Shown: positions 43,948-54,420, counted from the first letter of the stretch. The stretch is DNA of 64,000 nt from Pseudomonas plecoglossicida NBRC 103162 = DSM 15088 (GCF_000730665.1 NZ_BBIV01000003.1:22759-86758), one strand, 5' to 3'. Program-made: numbers and translations. Notes: a model not told the origin generated them from the sequence alone.

Positions 43948-45102
43948 ATGGCAACGCTTGAACTTCGCAATGTGAACAAGACCTACGGCAGCGGCCTGCC
44001 GGACACCCTCAAGGATATCCAGTTGTCGATCCGGGACGGCGAGTTCCTGATCCTGGTCGGGCCTTCCGGCTGTGGCAAATCGACCCTGATGAACTGCATC
44101 GCCGGCCTCGAGAACATCACTGGCGGGGCAATCCTGATCAACGACCAGGACGTCAGCGGCATGAGCCCCAAGGACCGCGACATCGCCATGGTTTTCCAGT
44201 CCTATGCGCTGTATCCGACCATGAGCGTGCGCGAGAACATCGAGTTCGGCCTGAAGATCCGCAAGATGCCGCAGGCGGCCATCGACGAGGAAGTTGCGCG
44301 GGTGGCCAAGCTGCTGCAGATCGAGCACCTGCTGGCACGCAAGCCGGCGCAGCTGTCCGGTGGCCAGCAGCAGCGGGTGGCCATGGGCCGGGCGCTGGCG
44401 CGGCGGCCGAAGCTTTACCTGTTCGACGAACCGCTGTCGAACCTCGATGCCAAGCTGCGGGTCGAGATGCGCACCGAAATGAAACTGATGCACCAGCGGC
44501 TGAAGACCACCACGGTGTATGTCACCCACGACCAGATCGAGGCGATGACCCTGGGCGACAAGGTGGCGGTGATGAAGGACGGCATCATCCAGCAGTTCGG
44601 TACCCCGCAGCAGATCTACAACGACCCGGCCAACCAGTTCGTGGCCAGTTTCATCGGCTCGCCGCCGATGAATTTCATCCCGGTGCGCCTGGCCAGGCAG
44701 GACGGGCGCCTGCTGGCCCTGCTCGACAGTGGACAGGCCCGTTGCGAGTTGCCGCTGGGCGTGGCCGGTGAAGGGCTGGAGGACCGCGAAATCATCCTGG
44801 GCATCCGCCCGGAGCAGATCACCCTGGGTACGGGGGAGGGCAATGGCCTGCCGGGCATTCGCGCCGAGGTGCAGGTCACCGAGCCTACCGGGCCGGACTT
44901 GCTGGTGTTCGTCACCCTCAACCAGACCAAGGTCTGCTGCCGCCTGGCGCCGGATGTGACATGCCGCGTCGGAGACAGCCTGAACCTGCAGTTCGACCCG
45001 GCGCGGGTGCTGCTGTTCGACGCTACCAGCGGCGAGCGCCTGGACCTGGGGGCTGGCAACGCATCAGCGAGGGGCAACGTGGCTCACTTCAAGAGCCGAT
45101 GA
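43948..45102 (+). CDS. gtsD: Glucose ABC transporter ATP-binding protein
   Basis: MalK/UgpC-type ATPase of 384 residues. Walker A GPSGCGKST (about 37-45), Q-loop FQSYALYP, signature LSGGQQQR (about 134-141), Walker B LYLFDEPLSNLDA and H-loop YVTHDQ are all intact. A C-terminal OB-fold regulatory domain (about 240-365) follows. The gene begins 3 bp after gtsC. The extra C-terminal domain means it could be shared with other carbohydrate importers. Confidence 0.95.
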   Translation: MATLELRNVNKTYGSGLPDTLKDIQLSIRDGEFLILVGPSGCGKSTLMNCIAGLENITGGAILINDQDVSGMSPKDRDIAMVFQSYALYPTMSVRENIEFGLKIRKMPQAAIDEEVARVAKLLQIEHLLARKPAQLSGGQQQRVAMGRALARRPKLYLFDEPLSNLDAKLRVEMRTEMKLMHQRLKTTTVYVTHDQIEAMTLGDKVAVMKDGIIQQFGTPQQIYNDPANQFVASFIGSPPMNFIPVRLARQDGRLLALLDSGQARCELPLGVAGEGLEDREIILGIRPEQITLGTGEGNGLPGIRAEVQVTEPTGPDLLVFVTLNQTKVCCRLAPDVTCRVGDSLNLQFDPARVLLFDATSGERLDLGAGNASARGNVAHFKSR

Positions 45103-45144
45103 ATCGTCTACACCAATCAATAAGAAAAAAGAGGACGCAAAGGG

Positions 45145-46488
45145 ATGGAACAGCGCAATCGCATCAGGACCTTGGGCTCGCTTGCCTTGCTTGCCGTGGT
45201 CGGCAGCAGTGGCGTCCAAGCCGCCGAGGCCTTCTCCAGCGAGTCGAAATGGATGTCCGGCGACTGGGGTGGCACCCGCACCGAACTGTTGGAAAAAGGC
45301 TATGACTTCACCCTCGACTACGTCGGTGAAGTGGCCGGCAACCTCAATGGCGGGTACAACGATGACAAGACCGCTCGCTACAGCGACCAGTTCGCCCTCG
45401 GCGCGCACCTCGATCTGCAGAAAATCCTCGGCTGGCATGATGCCGAGTTCAAGCTGGCGATCACTGAACGCAGCGGCCGCAACCTGTCCAACGACCGCAT
45501 CAGCGACCCGCGTGCCGGGCAGTTCAGCTCGGTGCAGGAAGTGTGGGGCCGTGGCCAGACCTGGCGCCTGACCCAGATGTGGATCAAGCAGAAGTACTTC
45601 GACGGTGCCCTCGATGTGAAATTCGGTCGTTTCGGCGAGGGCGAGGACTTCAACAGCTTCCCCTGCGACTTCCAGAACCTGGCCTTCTGCGGCTCGCAGG
45701 TGGGCAACTGGGTCGGCGGCATCTGGTACAACTGGCCGGTCAGCCAGTGGGCGCTGCGGGTCAAGTACAACATCACCCCGGAATTCTTCGTCCAGGTCGG
45801 TGCCTTCGAGCAGAACCCCTCGAACCTGGAAACCGGCAACGGCTTCAAGCTCAGCGGCAGCGGCACCGAGGGCGCAATCCTGCCGGTGGAGATGGTCTGG
45901 TCGCCGAAGGTCAACGACCTGCCCGGCGAGTACCGACTGGGCTACTACTACAGCACGGCCAAGGCCGACGATGTGTTCGACGATGTCAACGGCAACCCCC
46001 AGGCGCTCACCGGCGAGGCCTTCAAGTCGCATTCGAGCAAGCACGGCTGGTGGGTGGTGGCCCAGCAGCAGGTCACTGCTCATGCGGGCGACGTCAACCG
46101 TGGACTGAGCCTGTTCGCCAACTTCACCGTGCATGACCAGGCGACCAACGTGGTCGACAACTACCAGCAGGTCGGACTGGTCTACAAGGGCGCTTTCGAT
46201 GCCCGGCCCAAGGACGACATCGGCTTCGGCGTGGCTCGTATCCATGTCAACGACGATGTGAAGAAGCGTGCCGAACTGCTCAACGCCCAAAGTGGCATCG
46301 ACGATTACGACAACCCCGGCTTCGTGCCGCTGCAACGCACGGAGTACAACGCCGAGCTGTACTACGGCTTCCATGTCACCAACTGGCTGACCGTGCGACC
46401 CAACCTGCAGTACATCAAGAGCCCGGGCGCGGTGGACGAGGTGGATAACGCGCTGGTCGCCGGCTTGAAGATTCAGTCGTCATTCTGA
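45145..46488 (+). CDS. oprB: Carbohydrate-selective porin OprB
   Basis: Outer-membrane porin that admits glucose and related sugars to the periplasm. The 447 residues start with a signal peptide (about 1-25, ending VQAAEA). The mature protein begins FSSESKWMSGDWGGTRTELLEKG, the OprB family hallmark, and shows alternating amphipathic strands of a 16-strand barrel. It lies 42 bp after gtsD, in the same operon, and is followed by a perfect 14-bp hairpin. Confidence 0.96.
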   Translation: MEQRNRIRTLGSLALLAVVGSSGVQAAEAFSSESKWMSGDWGGTRTELLEKGYDFTLDYVGEVAGNLNGGYNDDKTARYSDQFALGAHLDLQKILGWHDAEFKLAITERSGRNLSNDRISDPRAGQFSSVQEVWGRGQTWRLTQMWIKQKYFDGALDVKFGRFGEGEDFNSFPCDFQNLAFCGSQVGNWVGGIWYNWPVSQWALRVKYNITPEFFVQVGAFEQNPSNLETGNGFKLSGSGTEGAILPVEMVWSPKVNDLPGEYRLGYYYSTAKADDVFDDVNGNPQALTGEAFKSHSSKHGWWVVAQQQVTAHAGDVNRGLSLFANFTVHDQATNVVDNYQQVGLVYKGAFDARPKDDIGFGVARIHVNDDVKKRAELLNAQSGIDDYDNPGFVPLQRTEYNAELYYGFHVTNWLTVRPNLQYIKSPGAVDEVDNALVAGLKIQSSF

Positions 46489-46526
46489 GCACAATTGTTG
46501 TAAATTTACGCCAATCCAAATCGGCT

Positions 46527-46559
46527 CCCGACAACCACTGGCTTGCAGTGGTTGTCGGG
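46527..46559 (+). terminator. Long perfect hairpin after oprB
   Basis: CCCGACAACCACTG/CAGTGGTTGTCGGG, a 14-bp perfect stem with a 5-nt loop. The T-run normally needed for intrinsic termination is missing, so readthrough into the mutarotase gene is likely, or the hairpin works as a stability element. Confidence 0.75.
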
Positions 46560-46604
46560 GATAGGCCGAGACAGCGCTATCTCAAACAACAAGAGCCTGG
46601 AACC

Positions 46605-47459
46605 ATGCCCGAACATCCGCTACATCGCTTCTTTTCCTCGCAACGGCCCAGGCCGACCTTCGAGTGGGAGCGTTACCAGCAGCGCGATGTGCTGATCATC
46701 GATCATCCCCGCTGCCAGGCAGTGTTCAGCCGCCAGGGGGCGCAATTGCTGCACTTCCAGCCAGCTGGCGAACGGCCCTGGCTATGGTGCGCCGAGCAGT
46801 GGCCTCAAGGCGGCGCGATACGCGGTGGCGTGCCAGTGTGCTGGCCCTGGTATGGCCGTCACCCCAGCGAAGACCTGTGGCCGGCGCATGGCTGGGCACG
46901 TCTGCTGGACTGGAAGCTGGTGGACAGCCGTGAGGACGAGGAGGGCGTGACGTTGAAGTGGCGCCTGGACCTGTGCGACTGGCAGGTCGACCTGCACGCA
47001 CGGCTGGGCAGCCGCATGGAGCTGAGCCTGCGCACCGAGCATCAGGACAGCGAGCCCTGTCAGTTGAGCCATGCCCTGCTGGCTTACTGGCGTATCAGTG
47101 ACGTTTCAGAGATAGCGCTGTCTGGGCTGGAGAATATCGAAGGTTACGACCGTCTGAACCGCCAGGCCTGCCGCGAAGGTGGCGCGCTGAAGCTCAAGGG
47201 CGGCTGCCAGAAGGTCTACCCGGGCACGCCCCGGGTGCAGTTGCAGGACCCGGCCTGGCAGCGCGAGCTGTGCATCGATACCGGCGACAGCGATGACACG
47301 GTGGTCTGGCACCCTGGAAATCGCCCGTTGATGGGCGTGAGCGGGCGCGAGAGCCAAGGCTTCGTCTGTGTCGAAGCGGCCAGCGGCAGCGGCGAGGGGC
47401 TGAGCCTGGCGCCAGGCCAGCGTGCGCATTTGCGGCTGCAGGCGCACCGGCTCAGTTGA
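46605..47459 (+). CDS. D-hexose-6-phosphate mutarotase (YeaD-like, aldose 1-epimerase family)
   Basis: A 284-residue cytosolic protein interconverting anomers of hexose-6-phosphates, easing flow from Glk to Zwf. Family motifs include the N-terminal [22 protein letters not shown] (about 65-77) and [10 protein letters not shown] (about 87-96) with the catalytic His, and a late Glu in [10 protein letters not shown]. The start [10 protein letters not shown] is chosen; in-frame codons upstream fall in the oprB hairpin. Its 3' end overlaps the convergent hexR by 8 bp. Confidence 0.9.
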   Translation: MPEHPLHRFFSSQRPRPTFEWERYQQRDVLIIDHPRCQAVFSRQGAQLLHFQPAGERPWLWCAEQWPQGGAIRGGVPVCWPWYGRHPSEDLWPAHGWARLLDWKLVDSREDEEGVTLKWRLDLCDWQVDLHARLGSRMELSLRTEHQDSEPCQLSHALLAYWRISDVSEIALSGLENIEGYDRLNRQACREGGALKLKGGCQKVYPGTPRVQLQDPAWQRELCIDTGDSDDTVVWHPGNRPLMGVSGRESQGFVCVEAASGSGEGLSLAPGQRAHLRLQAHRLS

Positions 47460-48324
47460 GGTCGTCGTCTTCGAGCGGGTAGCGGCTGGCGTTCAGGCTC
47501 TCCTTGATCTTGCGCAGGTGTGGCTGGAAGTCCACGCCGCGGCGCAGGGTCATGCCGGTGGCCAGTACGTCGAGCACGGTCAGTTGGATGATCCGCGAGG
47601 TCATCGGCATGTAGATGTCGGTGTCTTCCGGCAGCGGGATATGCAGGCTCAGGCTGCAGGCCTTGGCCAGCGGCGAGTCGGCGGCAGTCAGGCCGAGCAC
47701 CGAGGCGCCGTTCTCGCGGGCTAGGCGGGCCACCTCCACCAGTTCGCGGGTACGGCCGGTGTAGGAGATGATCACGAACAGGTCGCCGGTGTGGGCCACC
47801 GAGGCCAGCATGCGTTGCATGAGCACATCGGCATGGGCCGACACGGCCAGGTTGAAGCGGAAGAACTTGTGCTGGGCGTCCAGCGCCACCGGGGCCGAGG
47901 CACCGAGGCCGAAAAAGTGGATCTGCCGGGCCTGGATCATCATGTCCACGGCGCGGCTGACCTGTTGCGGGTCGAGTTGCTGGCAGGCGGCGTCGAGCGA
48001 GGCGATGGCGCTGCCGAAGATTTTCTGGGTATAGGCCGCCGGGTCGTCGTCGGCCTCCACCGCGCGGCTGACATAGGCCGCACCGCTGGCCAGGCTCTGC
48101 GCCAGTTGCAGTTTGAGCTCAGGGTAGCCGCTGACGTCGAACGAGCGGCAGAAGCGGTTCACGGTCGGCTCGCTGACCTTGGCCGCCTGGGCCAGCGCGG
48201 CAATGCTGAAGCGGGTTGCTTGTTGCGGGTTGAGCAGGATGACTTCGGCGACTTTGCGTTCGGCCTTGTTCAGCTCGTCGAGGCGTCCCTGGATCTGTTC
48301 CAGGAGGTTTCGCACGCGGTCCAT
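47452..48324 (-). CDS. hexR: HexR transcriptional regulator (RpiR family)
   Basis: Repressor of glucose catabolism genes, released by 2-keto-3-deoxy-6-phosphogluconate. The 290 residues comprise an N-terminal helix-turn-helix (about 1-77, [24 protein letters not shown]) and a SIS sugar-phosphate domain (about 125-260, [15 protein letters not shown] and [14 protein letters not shown]). It is divergent from zwf. It would act on the boxes at gap, edd and zwf in this window. Confidence 0.96.
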   Translation of the reverse strand: MDRVRNLLEQIQGRLDELNKAERKVAEVILLNPQQATRFSIAALAQAAKVSEPTVNRFCRSFDVSGYPELKLQLAQSLASGAAYVSRAVEADDDPAAYTQKIFGSAIASLDAACQQLDPQQVSRAVDMMIQARQIHFFGLGASAPVALDAQHKFFRFNLAVSAHADVLMQRMLASVAHTGDLFVIISYTGRTRELVEVARLARENGASVLGLTAADSPLAKACSLSLHIPLPEDTDIYMPMTSRIIQLTVLDVLATGMTLRRGVDFQPHLRKIKESLNASRYPLEDDDLN

Positions 48325-48444
48325 GGGGGTGTCCTTGGGTCGGGAAGACAGCCGGCTGACGGAGCAGCAGGCCTCTTGCAGGGTCGTCTATCGTACTGAC
48401 GGTGCGGGTGGTGCACCACTTGTCTGTAACCTTTGTGTGTAATG

Positions 48445-48459
48445 TTGTGGTTTTTACTA
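48445..48459. promoter_or_regulatory. HexR-type box upstream of zwf
   Basis: TTGT-GGTTTTT-ACTA differs from TTGT-N7-ACAA at one base and lies in a larger dyad TGTGGT-N4-ACTACA (48446-48461), 10-24 bp upstream of the zwf -35 element. Confidence 0.65.
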
Positions 48460-48468
48460 CATTTTTCC

Positions 48469-48497
48469 TTGAAAACCGTATGTGAAAGCGGTATTCC
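48469..48497 (+). promoter_or_regulatory. Predicted zwf promoter
   Basis: TTGAAA, a 17-bp spacer and TATTCC, 30 bp before the zwf ATG. This is a reasonable sigma-70 promoter downstream of the HexR-type box. Confidence 0.6.
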
Positions 48498-48526
48498 TAG
48501 ACCAACTTTAGGAAAGAACCAACATC

Positions 48527-49996
48527 ATGGCTGCGATCAGTGTCGAACCTTGCACCTTTGCCCTGTTTGGCGCCCTGGGCGACCTGGCATTGCGCAAGCT
48601 GTTTCCTGCGCTCTACCAGCTCGACCGCGCCAATCTCCTGCATGCCGATACCCGTCTGCTGGCGCTGGCCCGCGAGGCCGGCAGCGCCCAGGAGCACCTC
48701 GATACCATCGAGGCCCACCTGCGCCGGCATGTCTCGCAAGCCGAGCTGGAGCCTGCGGCGCTGGGCCGTTTTCTCGCTCGCCTGAGCTACCAGCACCTGG
48801 ACTTCCTGCAGCCCGAGGGCTACCTGGCCCTGGCCGAGCAGGTGCCCGCCGGGCTGCCGCTGATCGCCTACTTTGCCACGGCCGCCGCCGTGTATGGCGC
48901 CATTTGCGAAAACCTGGACAAGGCCGGCCTGGCCCCGCGCACCCGGGTAGTGCTGGAAAAGCCCATCGGTCACGACCTGGAGTCGTCGCGCCGGGTCAAC
49001 GATGCCGTGGCGCGCTTTTTCCCGGAAAGCCGGGTGTACCGGATCGACCATTACCTGGGCAAGGAGACGGTGCAGAACCTGATCGCCCTGCGCTTTGCCA
49101 ACAGCCTGTTCGAAACCCAATGGAACCAGAACTCGATTTCCCATGTGGAGATCACCGTGGCCGAAAAGGTCGGTATCGAAGGCCGCTGGGGCTATTTCGA
49201 CAAGGCCGGGCAGCTGCGTGACATGATCCAGAACCACCTGCTGCAGTTGCTGTGTCTGATCGCCATGGACCCACCCAGCGATCTGTCGGCCGACAGCATC
49301 CGCGACGAGAAGGTCAAGGTGCTCAAGGCCCTGGCTCCGATCACCGGCGATGGCTTGAGCACCCGTGTGGTGCGTGGCCAGTACATTGCTGGCTACAGCG
49401 ACGGCAAGGCGGTGCCGGGCTACCTGGAAGAAGACAACGCCAACGCCCAGAGCGACACTGAAACCTTCGTCGCCCTGCGCGCCGACATCCGCAACTGGCG
49501 CTGGTCCGGCGTGCCGTTCTACCTGCGTACCGGCAAGCGCATGCCGCAGAAGCTGTCGCAGATCGTCATCCATTTCAAGGAAACACCGCATTACATCTTC
49601 GCGCCGGAACAGCGTTTGCAGATCGGTAACAAACTGATCATCCGCCTGCAGCCGGACGAAGGTATCTCTCTGCGGGTGATGACCAAGGAGCAGGGGCTGG
49701 ACAAGGGCATGCAGCTGCGTAGCGGCCCGCTGCAACTGAATTTTTCCGACACCTGGCGCAGCGCGAGGATTCCGGATGCCTACGAGCGCTTGTTGCTCGA
49801 AGTGATGCGCGGCAACCAGAACCTGTTCGTGCGCAAGGACGAGATCGAGTATGCCTGGAAGTGGTGCGACCAGTTGATCGCCGGCTGGCGTGACGCGGGC
49901 GATGTGCCCAAGCCTTACGCGGCAGGGTCCTGGGGGCCGATGAGCTCGATTGCACTGATCACCCGCGACGGGAGGACATGGTATGGGGATATCTGA
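48527..49996 (+). CDS. zwf: Glucose-6-phosphate 1-dehydrogenase
   Basis: Oxidises glucose-6-phosphate to 6-phosphogluconolactone, reducing NAD(P)+. It has 489 residues. The nucleotide site [17 protein letters not shown] is at 10-26 and the signature RIDHYLGKE near 173-181 holds the active-site His and Lys. FYLRTGKRM lies near 326. It overlaps pgl by 14 bp, and zwf-pgl-eda form one operon controlled by HexR. Confidence 0.98.
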   Translation: MAAISVEPCTFALFGALGDLALRKLFPALYQLDRANLLHADTRLLALAREAGSAQEHLDTIEAHLRRHVSQAELEPAALGRFLARLSYQHLDFLQPEGYLALAEQVPAGLPLIAYFATAAAVYGAICENLDKAGLAPRTRVVLEKPIGHDLESSRRVNDAVARFFPESRVYRIDHYLGKETVQNLIALRFANSLFETQWNQNSISHVEITVAEKVGIEGRWGYFDKAGQLRDMIQNHLLQLLCLIAMDPPSDLSADSIRDEKVKVLKALAPITGDGLSTRVVRGQYIAGYSDGKAVPGYLEEDNANAQSDTETFVALRADIRNWRWSGVPFYLRTGKRMPQKLSQIVIHFKETPHYIFAPEQRLQIGNKLIIRLQPDEGISLRVMTKEQGLDKGMQLRSGPLQLNFSDTWRSARIPDAYERLLLEVMRGNQNLFVRKDEIEYAWKWCDQLIAGWRDAGDVPKPYAAGSWGPMSSIALITRDGRTWYGDI

Positions 49997-50696
49997 ACTG
50001 AAATTGCCGGTAACCGTGAAGGTACACGAGCTGACGGATGCCAGCGTGCTCGCGGCCACCTTGGCCGGCGATGTGGCGGCGCGTCTGCGCTCGGCCATCG
50101 CCGCCAGGGGCGAGGCCTGCGTGGTGCTGTCCGGTGGGCGCAGCCCGGTGCCGTTCCTGGAAAAGCTGGCCTGTGAAGATCTGGACTGGACCAAGGTCAC
50201 TGTCAGCCTGGCCGATGAGCGCTGGGTGCCGGTAGAGCACGCTGACAGCAACGCTGGCCTGTTGGCCCGCCACCTGCTCAAGGGCGCGGCGGCCAAGGCA
50301 CGCTTCATCGGCTTGTACCAGCAGGCTTCGAGCCTCGAGGCCGCTGCGGACAAGGCCGACCAGGCCCTGGCTGCGCTGCCTGCGATCGATGTGCTGGTGC
50401 TGGGCATGGGCGACGATGGCCATACCGCCTCGCTGTTTCCCGCCAGCCCCAACCTGGCCGCAGGCCTGGACCCGGTCGGCCAGCGGCGCTGTCTGCCATT
50501 GCTGGCACCGGCTGTCCCGCACCAGCGCCTGTCGCTGACCCGCTCGCTACTGGCCAGTGCTTCCTTCATCGCGCTGTCCGTGCAAGGGCAGGGCAAACTC
50601 GCTACCCTGCGCGCCGCGCTGGCTGGCAACGACCTTACTGAAATGCCGATTCGCGCTTTTCTTCACGACCCCCTGGACATCTACTGGTGCCCATGA
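49983..50696 (+). CDS. pgl: 6-phosphogluconolactonase
   Basis: Hydrolyses 6-phosphogluconolactone to 6-phosphogluconate. The 237 residues are of the DevB/NagB-related type. Conserved stretches are [16 protein letters not shown] (about 47-62), SLADERWVP (about 75-83) and the late [13 protein letters not shown] (about 140-152). The start ATG lies within the zwf 3' end. Confidence 0.95.
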   Translation: MGISELKLPVTVKVHELTDASVLAATLAGDVAARLRSAIAARGEACVVLSGGRSPVPFLEKLACEDLDWTKVTVSLADERWVPVEHADSNAGLLARHLLKGAAAKARFIGLYQQASSLEAAADKADQALAALPAIDVLVLGMGDDGHTASLFPASPNLAAGLDPVGQRRCLPLLAPAVPHQRLSLTRSLLASASFIALSVQGQGKLATLRAALAGNDLTEMPIRAFLHDPLDIYWCP

Positions 50697-50713
50697 GCCA
50701 AGGATCTACTGTC

Positions 50714-51394
50714 ATGACCACCCTTGAACGCCCGCAGCCCAAGCTCTCGATGGCCGAGAAAGCGGCACGGATCGACGCCATCTGCGAGAAGGCGCGCATC
50801 CTGCCGGTGATCACCATCGCCCGTGAGGAAGACATTTTGCCGCTGGCCGATGCGCTGGCCGCAGGGGGCATCCGCACCCTGGAAGTGACCTTGCGCTCCA
50901 GGCACGGCCTGAAGGCCATCCAGGTGTTGCGCGAGCAGCGTCCTGAGTTGTGTGTCGGTGCTGGCACCGTGCTTGACCGCAGCATGTTTGCGGCCGTTGA
51001 AGCGGCGGGCGCGCAGTTCGTCGTGACCCCGGGCATTACCCAGGACATTCTCGAAGCGGGCGTGGACAGTGAGATCCCGCTGTTGCCGGGTATCAGCACG
51101 CCGTCCGAGATCATGATGGGCTACGCGCTGGGCTACCGCCGTTTCAAGCTGTTCCCGGCGGAAATAAGCGGTGGCGTGGCAGCGATCAAGGCCTTTGCCG
51201 GGCCGTTCGGTGATATTCGCTTCTGTCCCACTGGCGGCGTGAATCCGGCGAACGTACGCAACTACATGGCGCTGCCCAATGTGATGTGCGTGGGCGGCAC
51301 CTGGATGCTCGACAGCAGCTGGATCAAGAACGGCGACTGGGCGCGGATCGAAGCGTGCAGCGCGGAGGCGATGGCGCTGCTGGACGCCAACTGA
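50714..51394 (+). CDS. eda: KDPG / 4-hydroxy-2-oxoglutarate aldolase
   Basis: Cleaves 2-keto-3-deoxy-6-phosphogluconate to pyruvate and glyceraldehyde-3-phosphate, the last Entner-Doudoroff step. The start MTTLERPQPKLS gives 226 residues, with AAGGA 9 bp before the ATG; two in-frame starts further upstream overlap pgl and lack this spacing. The Schiff-base Lys is in RRFKLFPAE near 145, and the catalytic Glu in TLEVTLRS near 58. A strong terminator follows. Confidence 0.96.
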   Translation: MTTLERPQPKLSMAEKAARIDAICEKARILPVITIAREEDILPLADALAAGGIRTLEVTLRSRHGLKAIQVLREQRPELCVGAGTVLDRSMFAAVEAAGAQFVVTPGITQDILEAGVDSEIPLLPGISTPSEIMMGYALGYRRFKLFPAEISGGVAAIKAFAGPFGDIRFCPTGGVNPANVRNYMALPNVMCVGGTWMLDSSWIKNGDWARIEACSAEAMALLDAN

Positions 51395-51419
51395 AACTGT
51401 TGTGTGCTTTACGGCTTGT

Positions 51420-51447
51420 GGGGCGCTTGGTCGGCGCCCCTTTTTTT
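51420..51447 (+). terminator. Rho-independent terminator of zwf-pgl-eda
   Basis: GGGGCGC/GCGCCCC stem followed by seven T residues, 26 bp after the eda stop. Confidence 0.93.
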
Positions 51448-51474
51448 GCCTGCAGATTTTGTGTTGCATGTACT

Positions 51475-51506
51475 GGCCCTATCGCTGGCTTGTCAGCGAT
51501 AGGGCC
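51475..51506. repeat. Single REP-like perfect hairpin
   Basis: GGCCCTATCGCTG/CAGCGATAGGGCC, 13-bp perfect stem with a 6-nt loop, between the eda and leuA terminators. Confidence 0.85.
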
Positions 51507-51515
51507 AGCGCAGGC

Positions 51516-51546
51516 AATAAAAAGCCCGCATCATGGATGCGGGCTT
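51516..51546 (-). terminator. Rho-independent terminator of leuA
   Basis: On the minus strand AAGCCCGCAT/ATGCGGGCTT stem followed by TTTTATT, 20 bp after the leuA stop. Confidence 0.93.
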
Positions 51547-51565
51547 CAGAACAACTACCAACAGC

Positions 51566-53239
51566 TTACGCCGCCTTGGCTTCCTGCTGGCTCAGCGACC
51601 GGTTCAGCGCACTGAACAGCGCCTTGAAGCTGGCCGTGGTGATGTTTTCATCGATACCCACGCCATGCACCGGACGACCACCGGCCACGCGCAGTTCGAT
51701 ATAGGCCGCCGCCTTGGCGTTGGTGCCGGCACCGATGGCGTGCTCGTTGTAGTCCATGATCTCCACGGCAATCGGCAAGCCGGCCACCAGGGCTTCCAGG
51801 GCGCCGTTGCCCTTGCCGCGCCAGTGCAGGGTGGTTTCGCCTTCGCCGGCGACTTCCACTTCCACGGCGCTGTTGCCGTTCTCTTCCTGCAGACGGTGGC
51901 TGACCAGCGCATACGGGGCGTTGGCCTGGAGGTATTCCTTGTGCAGCAGGCTGTAGATCTGCTGGGCAGTCATTTCCAGGCCCAGGCGGTCGGTTTCACC
52001 CTGCACCACCTGGCTGAATTCGATCTGCATGCGGCGCGGCAGGCTGATGCCGTATTCCTGCTCGAGCAGGTAGGTGATGCCGCCCTTGCCGGACTGGCTG
52101 TTGACGCGGATCACCGCCTCGTAGCTGCGGCCGATGTCGGCCGGGTCGATCGGCAGGTACGGCACTTCCCACAGCTCGCTGTCCTGCTGCTTGGCGAAGC
52201 CCTTGCGGATGGCGTCCTGGTGCGAGCCGGAGAAGGCGGTGTGAACCAGGTCGCCGACATACGGGTGACGTGGGTGCACCGGCAGCTGGTTGCATTCCTC
52301 GACCACCTTGCGCACGCCGTCGATGTCGGAGAAGTCCAGCTCAGGGTCGATACCCTGGGTGTAGAGGTTCAGCGCCAGGGTCACCAGGTCGACGTTGCCG
52401 GTGCGCTCGCCGTTGCCGAACAGGCAGCCTTCGGCGCGGTCGGCGCCGGCCATCAGGCCCAGCTCGGTGGCGGCGATGCCGGTGCCACGGTCGTTGTGGC
52501 AGTGCAGGCTGATGATCACGCTGTCACGGCGGGTGATGTTGCGGCAGAACCACTCGATCTGGTCGGCGTAGATGTTCGGCGTGGCGACTTCGACGGTGGC
52601 CGGCAGGTTGAGGATGACCTTGTGCTCAGGGGTCGGGTTCCATACCTCGATGACCGCGTCGCAGACTTCCTTGGCGAACTCCAGCTCCGTGGCGCTGAAG
52701 GTCTCCGGCGAGTACTGGAAGGTCCACTGGGTTTCCGGCTGCTGGGCAGCGTATTTGACGAACAGCTTGGCGGCATTCACCGCGATGTCCTTCACGCCTT
52801 GCTTGTCCTGGTTGAAGACGATGCGGCGGAACGACGGGCTGGTGGCGTTGTACAGGTGGACGATGGCCTTCTTGGCCCCGCGCAGCGACTCGAAGGTACG
52901 CGCGATCAGGTCTTCACGGGCCTGGGTCAGCACCTGGATGGTGGTGTCGTCCGGGATGTGGCCGTCTTCGATCAACATGCGCACGAAGTCGAAGTCGGTC
53001 TGCGAAGCGGACGGGAACGATGCTTCGATTTCCTTCACGCCAACCTGCACCAGGGTCTTCCAGAAACGCAGCTTCTTCTCCGAGTCCATCGGCTCGATCA
53101 GCGACTGGTTGCCATCACGCAGGTCGGAGCTGCACCAGATCGGCGCGGCGGTGATGGTCTTCGACGGCCAGGTACGGTCAGGCAGGTCGATGGTCGGGAA
53201 AGCGCGGTACTTTTTCGATGGGTCTTTGAGCATGGTCAT
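51566..53239 (-). CDS. leuA: 2-isopropylmalate synthase
   Basis: Condenses acetyl-CoA with 2-oxoisovalerate, the first step of leucine synthesis. The 557 residues are of the longer LeuA type 2. The catalytic TIM barrel begins [20 protein letters not shown] (about 31-50). The metal-binding HCHNDRGT lies near 245, and the C-terminal regulatory LeuA dimer domain spans about 440-555. The ATG at 53239 has AAGGA 8 bp upstream; a second ATG two codons later is possible. A short leucine-rich open frame lies just upstream. Confidence 0.97.
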   Translation of the reverse strand: MTMLKDPSKKYRAFPTIDLPDRTWPSKTITAAPIWCSSDLRDGNQSLIEPMDSEKKLRFWKTLVQVGVKEIEASFPSASQTDFDFVRMLIEDGHIPDDTTIQVLTQAREDLIARTFESLRGAKKAIVHLYNATSPSFRRIVFNQDKQGVKDIAVNAAKLFVKYAAQQPETQWTFQYSPETFSATELEFAKEVCDAVIEVWNPTPEHKVILNLPATVEVATPNIYADQIEWFCRNITRRDSVIISLHCHNDRGTGIAATELGLMAGADRAEGCLFGNGERTGNVDLVTLALNLYTQGIDPELDFSDIDGVRKVVEECNQLPVHPRHPYVGDLVHTAFSGSHQDAIRKGFAKQQDSELWEVPYLPIDPADIGRSYEAVIRVNSQSGKGGITYLLEQEYGISLPRRMQIEFSQVVQGETDRLGLEMTAQQIYSLLHKEYLQANAPYALVSHRLQEENGNSAVEVEVAGEGETTLHWRGKGNGALEALVAGLPIAVEIMDYNEHAIGAGTNAKAAAYIELRVAGGRPVHGVGIDENITTASFKALFSALNRSLSQQEAKAA

Positions 53240-53315
53240 GGAAGCAATCCTTTTGTGTGCGGCCGAGATCGGGCCTGCCGGGCAGTAACGAGATGAAGAG
53301 GCGAGGCGACGCGAT

Positions 53316-53393
53316 TCAGCCTGGTAGTCGGGCGCTGACCAGGCAGAGGCTGCGATGTTGTCGGAGCAGGATGAGGGTGCTGAAGGTTTTCAT
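53316..53393 (-). CDS. Possible leuA leader peptide
   Basis: A 25-codon frame, [14 protein letters not shown] then [11 protein letters not shown], with six leucines, located 76 bp upstream of leuA on the same strand. AGGG lies 8 bp before its ATG. A 7-bp hairpin GCCTGGT/ACCAGGC (53319-53344) overlaps codons 17-25, so ribosome stalling at Leu codons could change RNA folding. No clear U-run terminator is visible before leuA. The reading is inferred from composition and position. Confidence 0.5.
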   Translation of the reverse strand: MKTFSTLILLRQHRSLCLVSARLPG

Positions 53394-53589
53394 GCCTTCA
53401 ACCCTAACCAGTGGGGTGGGGGATGGCAAGTGCTCGCGGAAAATTGAGAGGAATGCTTAAAAAAAGCTTGATCGCGAGATTTTATAGCTTGAATTCCTTT
53501 CAAGATTTTAGCGGGTTGCGCTGAATTTTTTGATCGCGCAAGACAGGGGAAGTGATGGCGAGGGTGCCGGCGATGCAGGCGCTGCGGTC
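53394..53589 (-). other. AT-rich region between the M23 peptidase gene and the leuA leader
   Basis: No gene is supported. It holds the likely leuA promoter region. A TTGAA-N5-TTCAA dyad (about 53490-53504) and AT-rich tracts are present, but I cannot name a convincing -35/-10 pair. Confidence 0.4.
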
Positions 53590-54417
53590 TCAGGGCTGGA
53601 ACGCGCCGATGAAGATCGCCGGATCCACTCGCGCATCATTGAGGCTGACATTCCAGTGCATGTGCGGGCCGGTTGCGCGCCCTGTCGAACCCACCCGACC
53701 CACCACATCCCCACGGCGCAGTGCCTGCCCGACATTCACATCGATCTTCGACATATGGCAGAACATGCTGATGAAGCCCTGCCCATGGTCGACGAACACC
53801 GTGCGGCCATTGAAGAAATAGTCGCCCACCAGGATCACCTTGCCATTGGCGGGCGTCTTGATCGGCGTGCCTGCCGGTACCGCAAAATCCAGGCCTGCGT
53901 GCGGGTTGCGCTCCTCGCCATTGAAGAAGCGGCGCACCCCAAACTTGCTGGAGAGCGGTCCGCTGACAGGCTTGTCGAGCACCAGGTTGCTCGGCAGGGT
54001 GGGGCTGAAGCTGCGGTAGGCCTTGATCTGCTCGGCCAGTTCGCGGTCGATGCGCTTGAGGTCGGCCGGGTCGGGGTTGACCTGGCGCTTGTTCTTCAAG
54101 GTGATGTGCTGTTCCGGGTACTTCTTGCTGCCCACTCTGAAGGTCAGGTCGCGACCACCCTGGCTCAGCACGGCAGTGCCGGGCTTCTGCGTCAGCGGGA
54201 TGCCGACGATGGCCAGCCAGTTGTCCTGTTCCTTCACCACCAGCACCGGCTTGCCGTCGAAGCGCGCGCTCGGCGCTGTGGACGCAGGCCCCAGGTCGAC
54301 CACGGCGACGCCACCAGGTACCGGTTTGTTCAGGGTGCGGGTGATGTAGCTGGCCTGGGCGCCGCCCGCCAGCAGCAACAGGGAAATGGCAAGCAAGGGC
54401 GCGAACAGGCGGGGCAT
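53590..54417 (-). CDS. M23 family peptidase (LytM-type, periplasmic)
   Basis: A 275-residue zinc peptidase or LytM-like cell-wall factor. The signal peptide (about 1-23) ends AQAS. An N-terminal beta domain (about 25-115) and a linker precede the M23 domain (about 150-265). Zinc ligands are visible: His in RNPHAGLDFAVPAG with its Asp, and the later GPHMHWNV (HxH). These are intact, so it is probably active on peptidoglycan cross-links. It lies 3 bp downstream of xseA on the same strand. Confidence 0.92.
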   Translation of the reverse strand: MPRLFAPLLAISLLLLAGGAQASYITRTLNKPVPGGVAVVDLGPASTAPSARFDGKPVLVVKEQDNWLAIVGIPLTQKPGTAVLSQGGRDLTFRVGSKKYPEQHITLKNKRQVNPDPADLKRIDRELAEQIKAYRSFSPTLPSNLVLDKPVSGPLSSKFGVRRFFNGEERNPHAGLDFAVPAGTPIKTPANGKVILVGDYFFNGRTVFVDHGQGFISMFCHMSKIDVNVGQALRRGDVVGRVGSTGRATGPHMHWNVSLNDARVDPAIFIGAFQP

Positions 54418-54420
54418 GTG

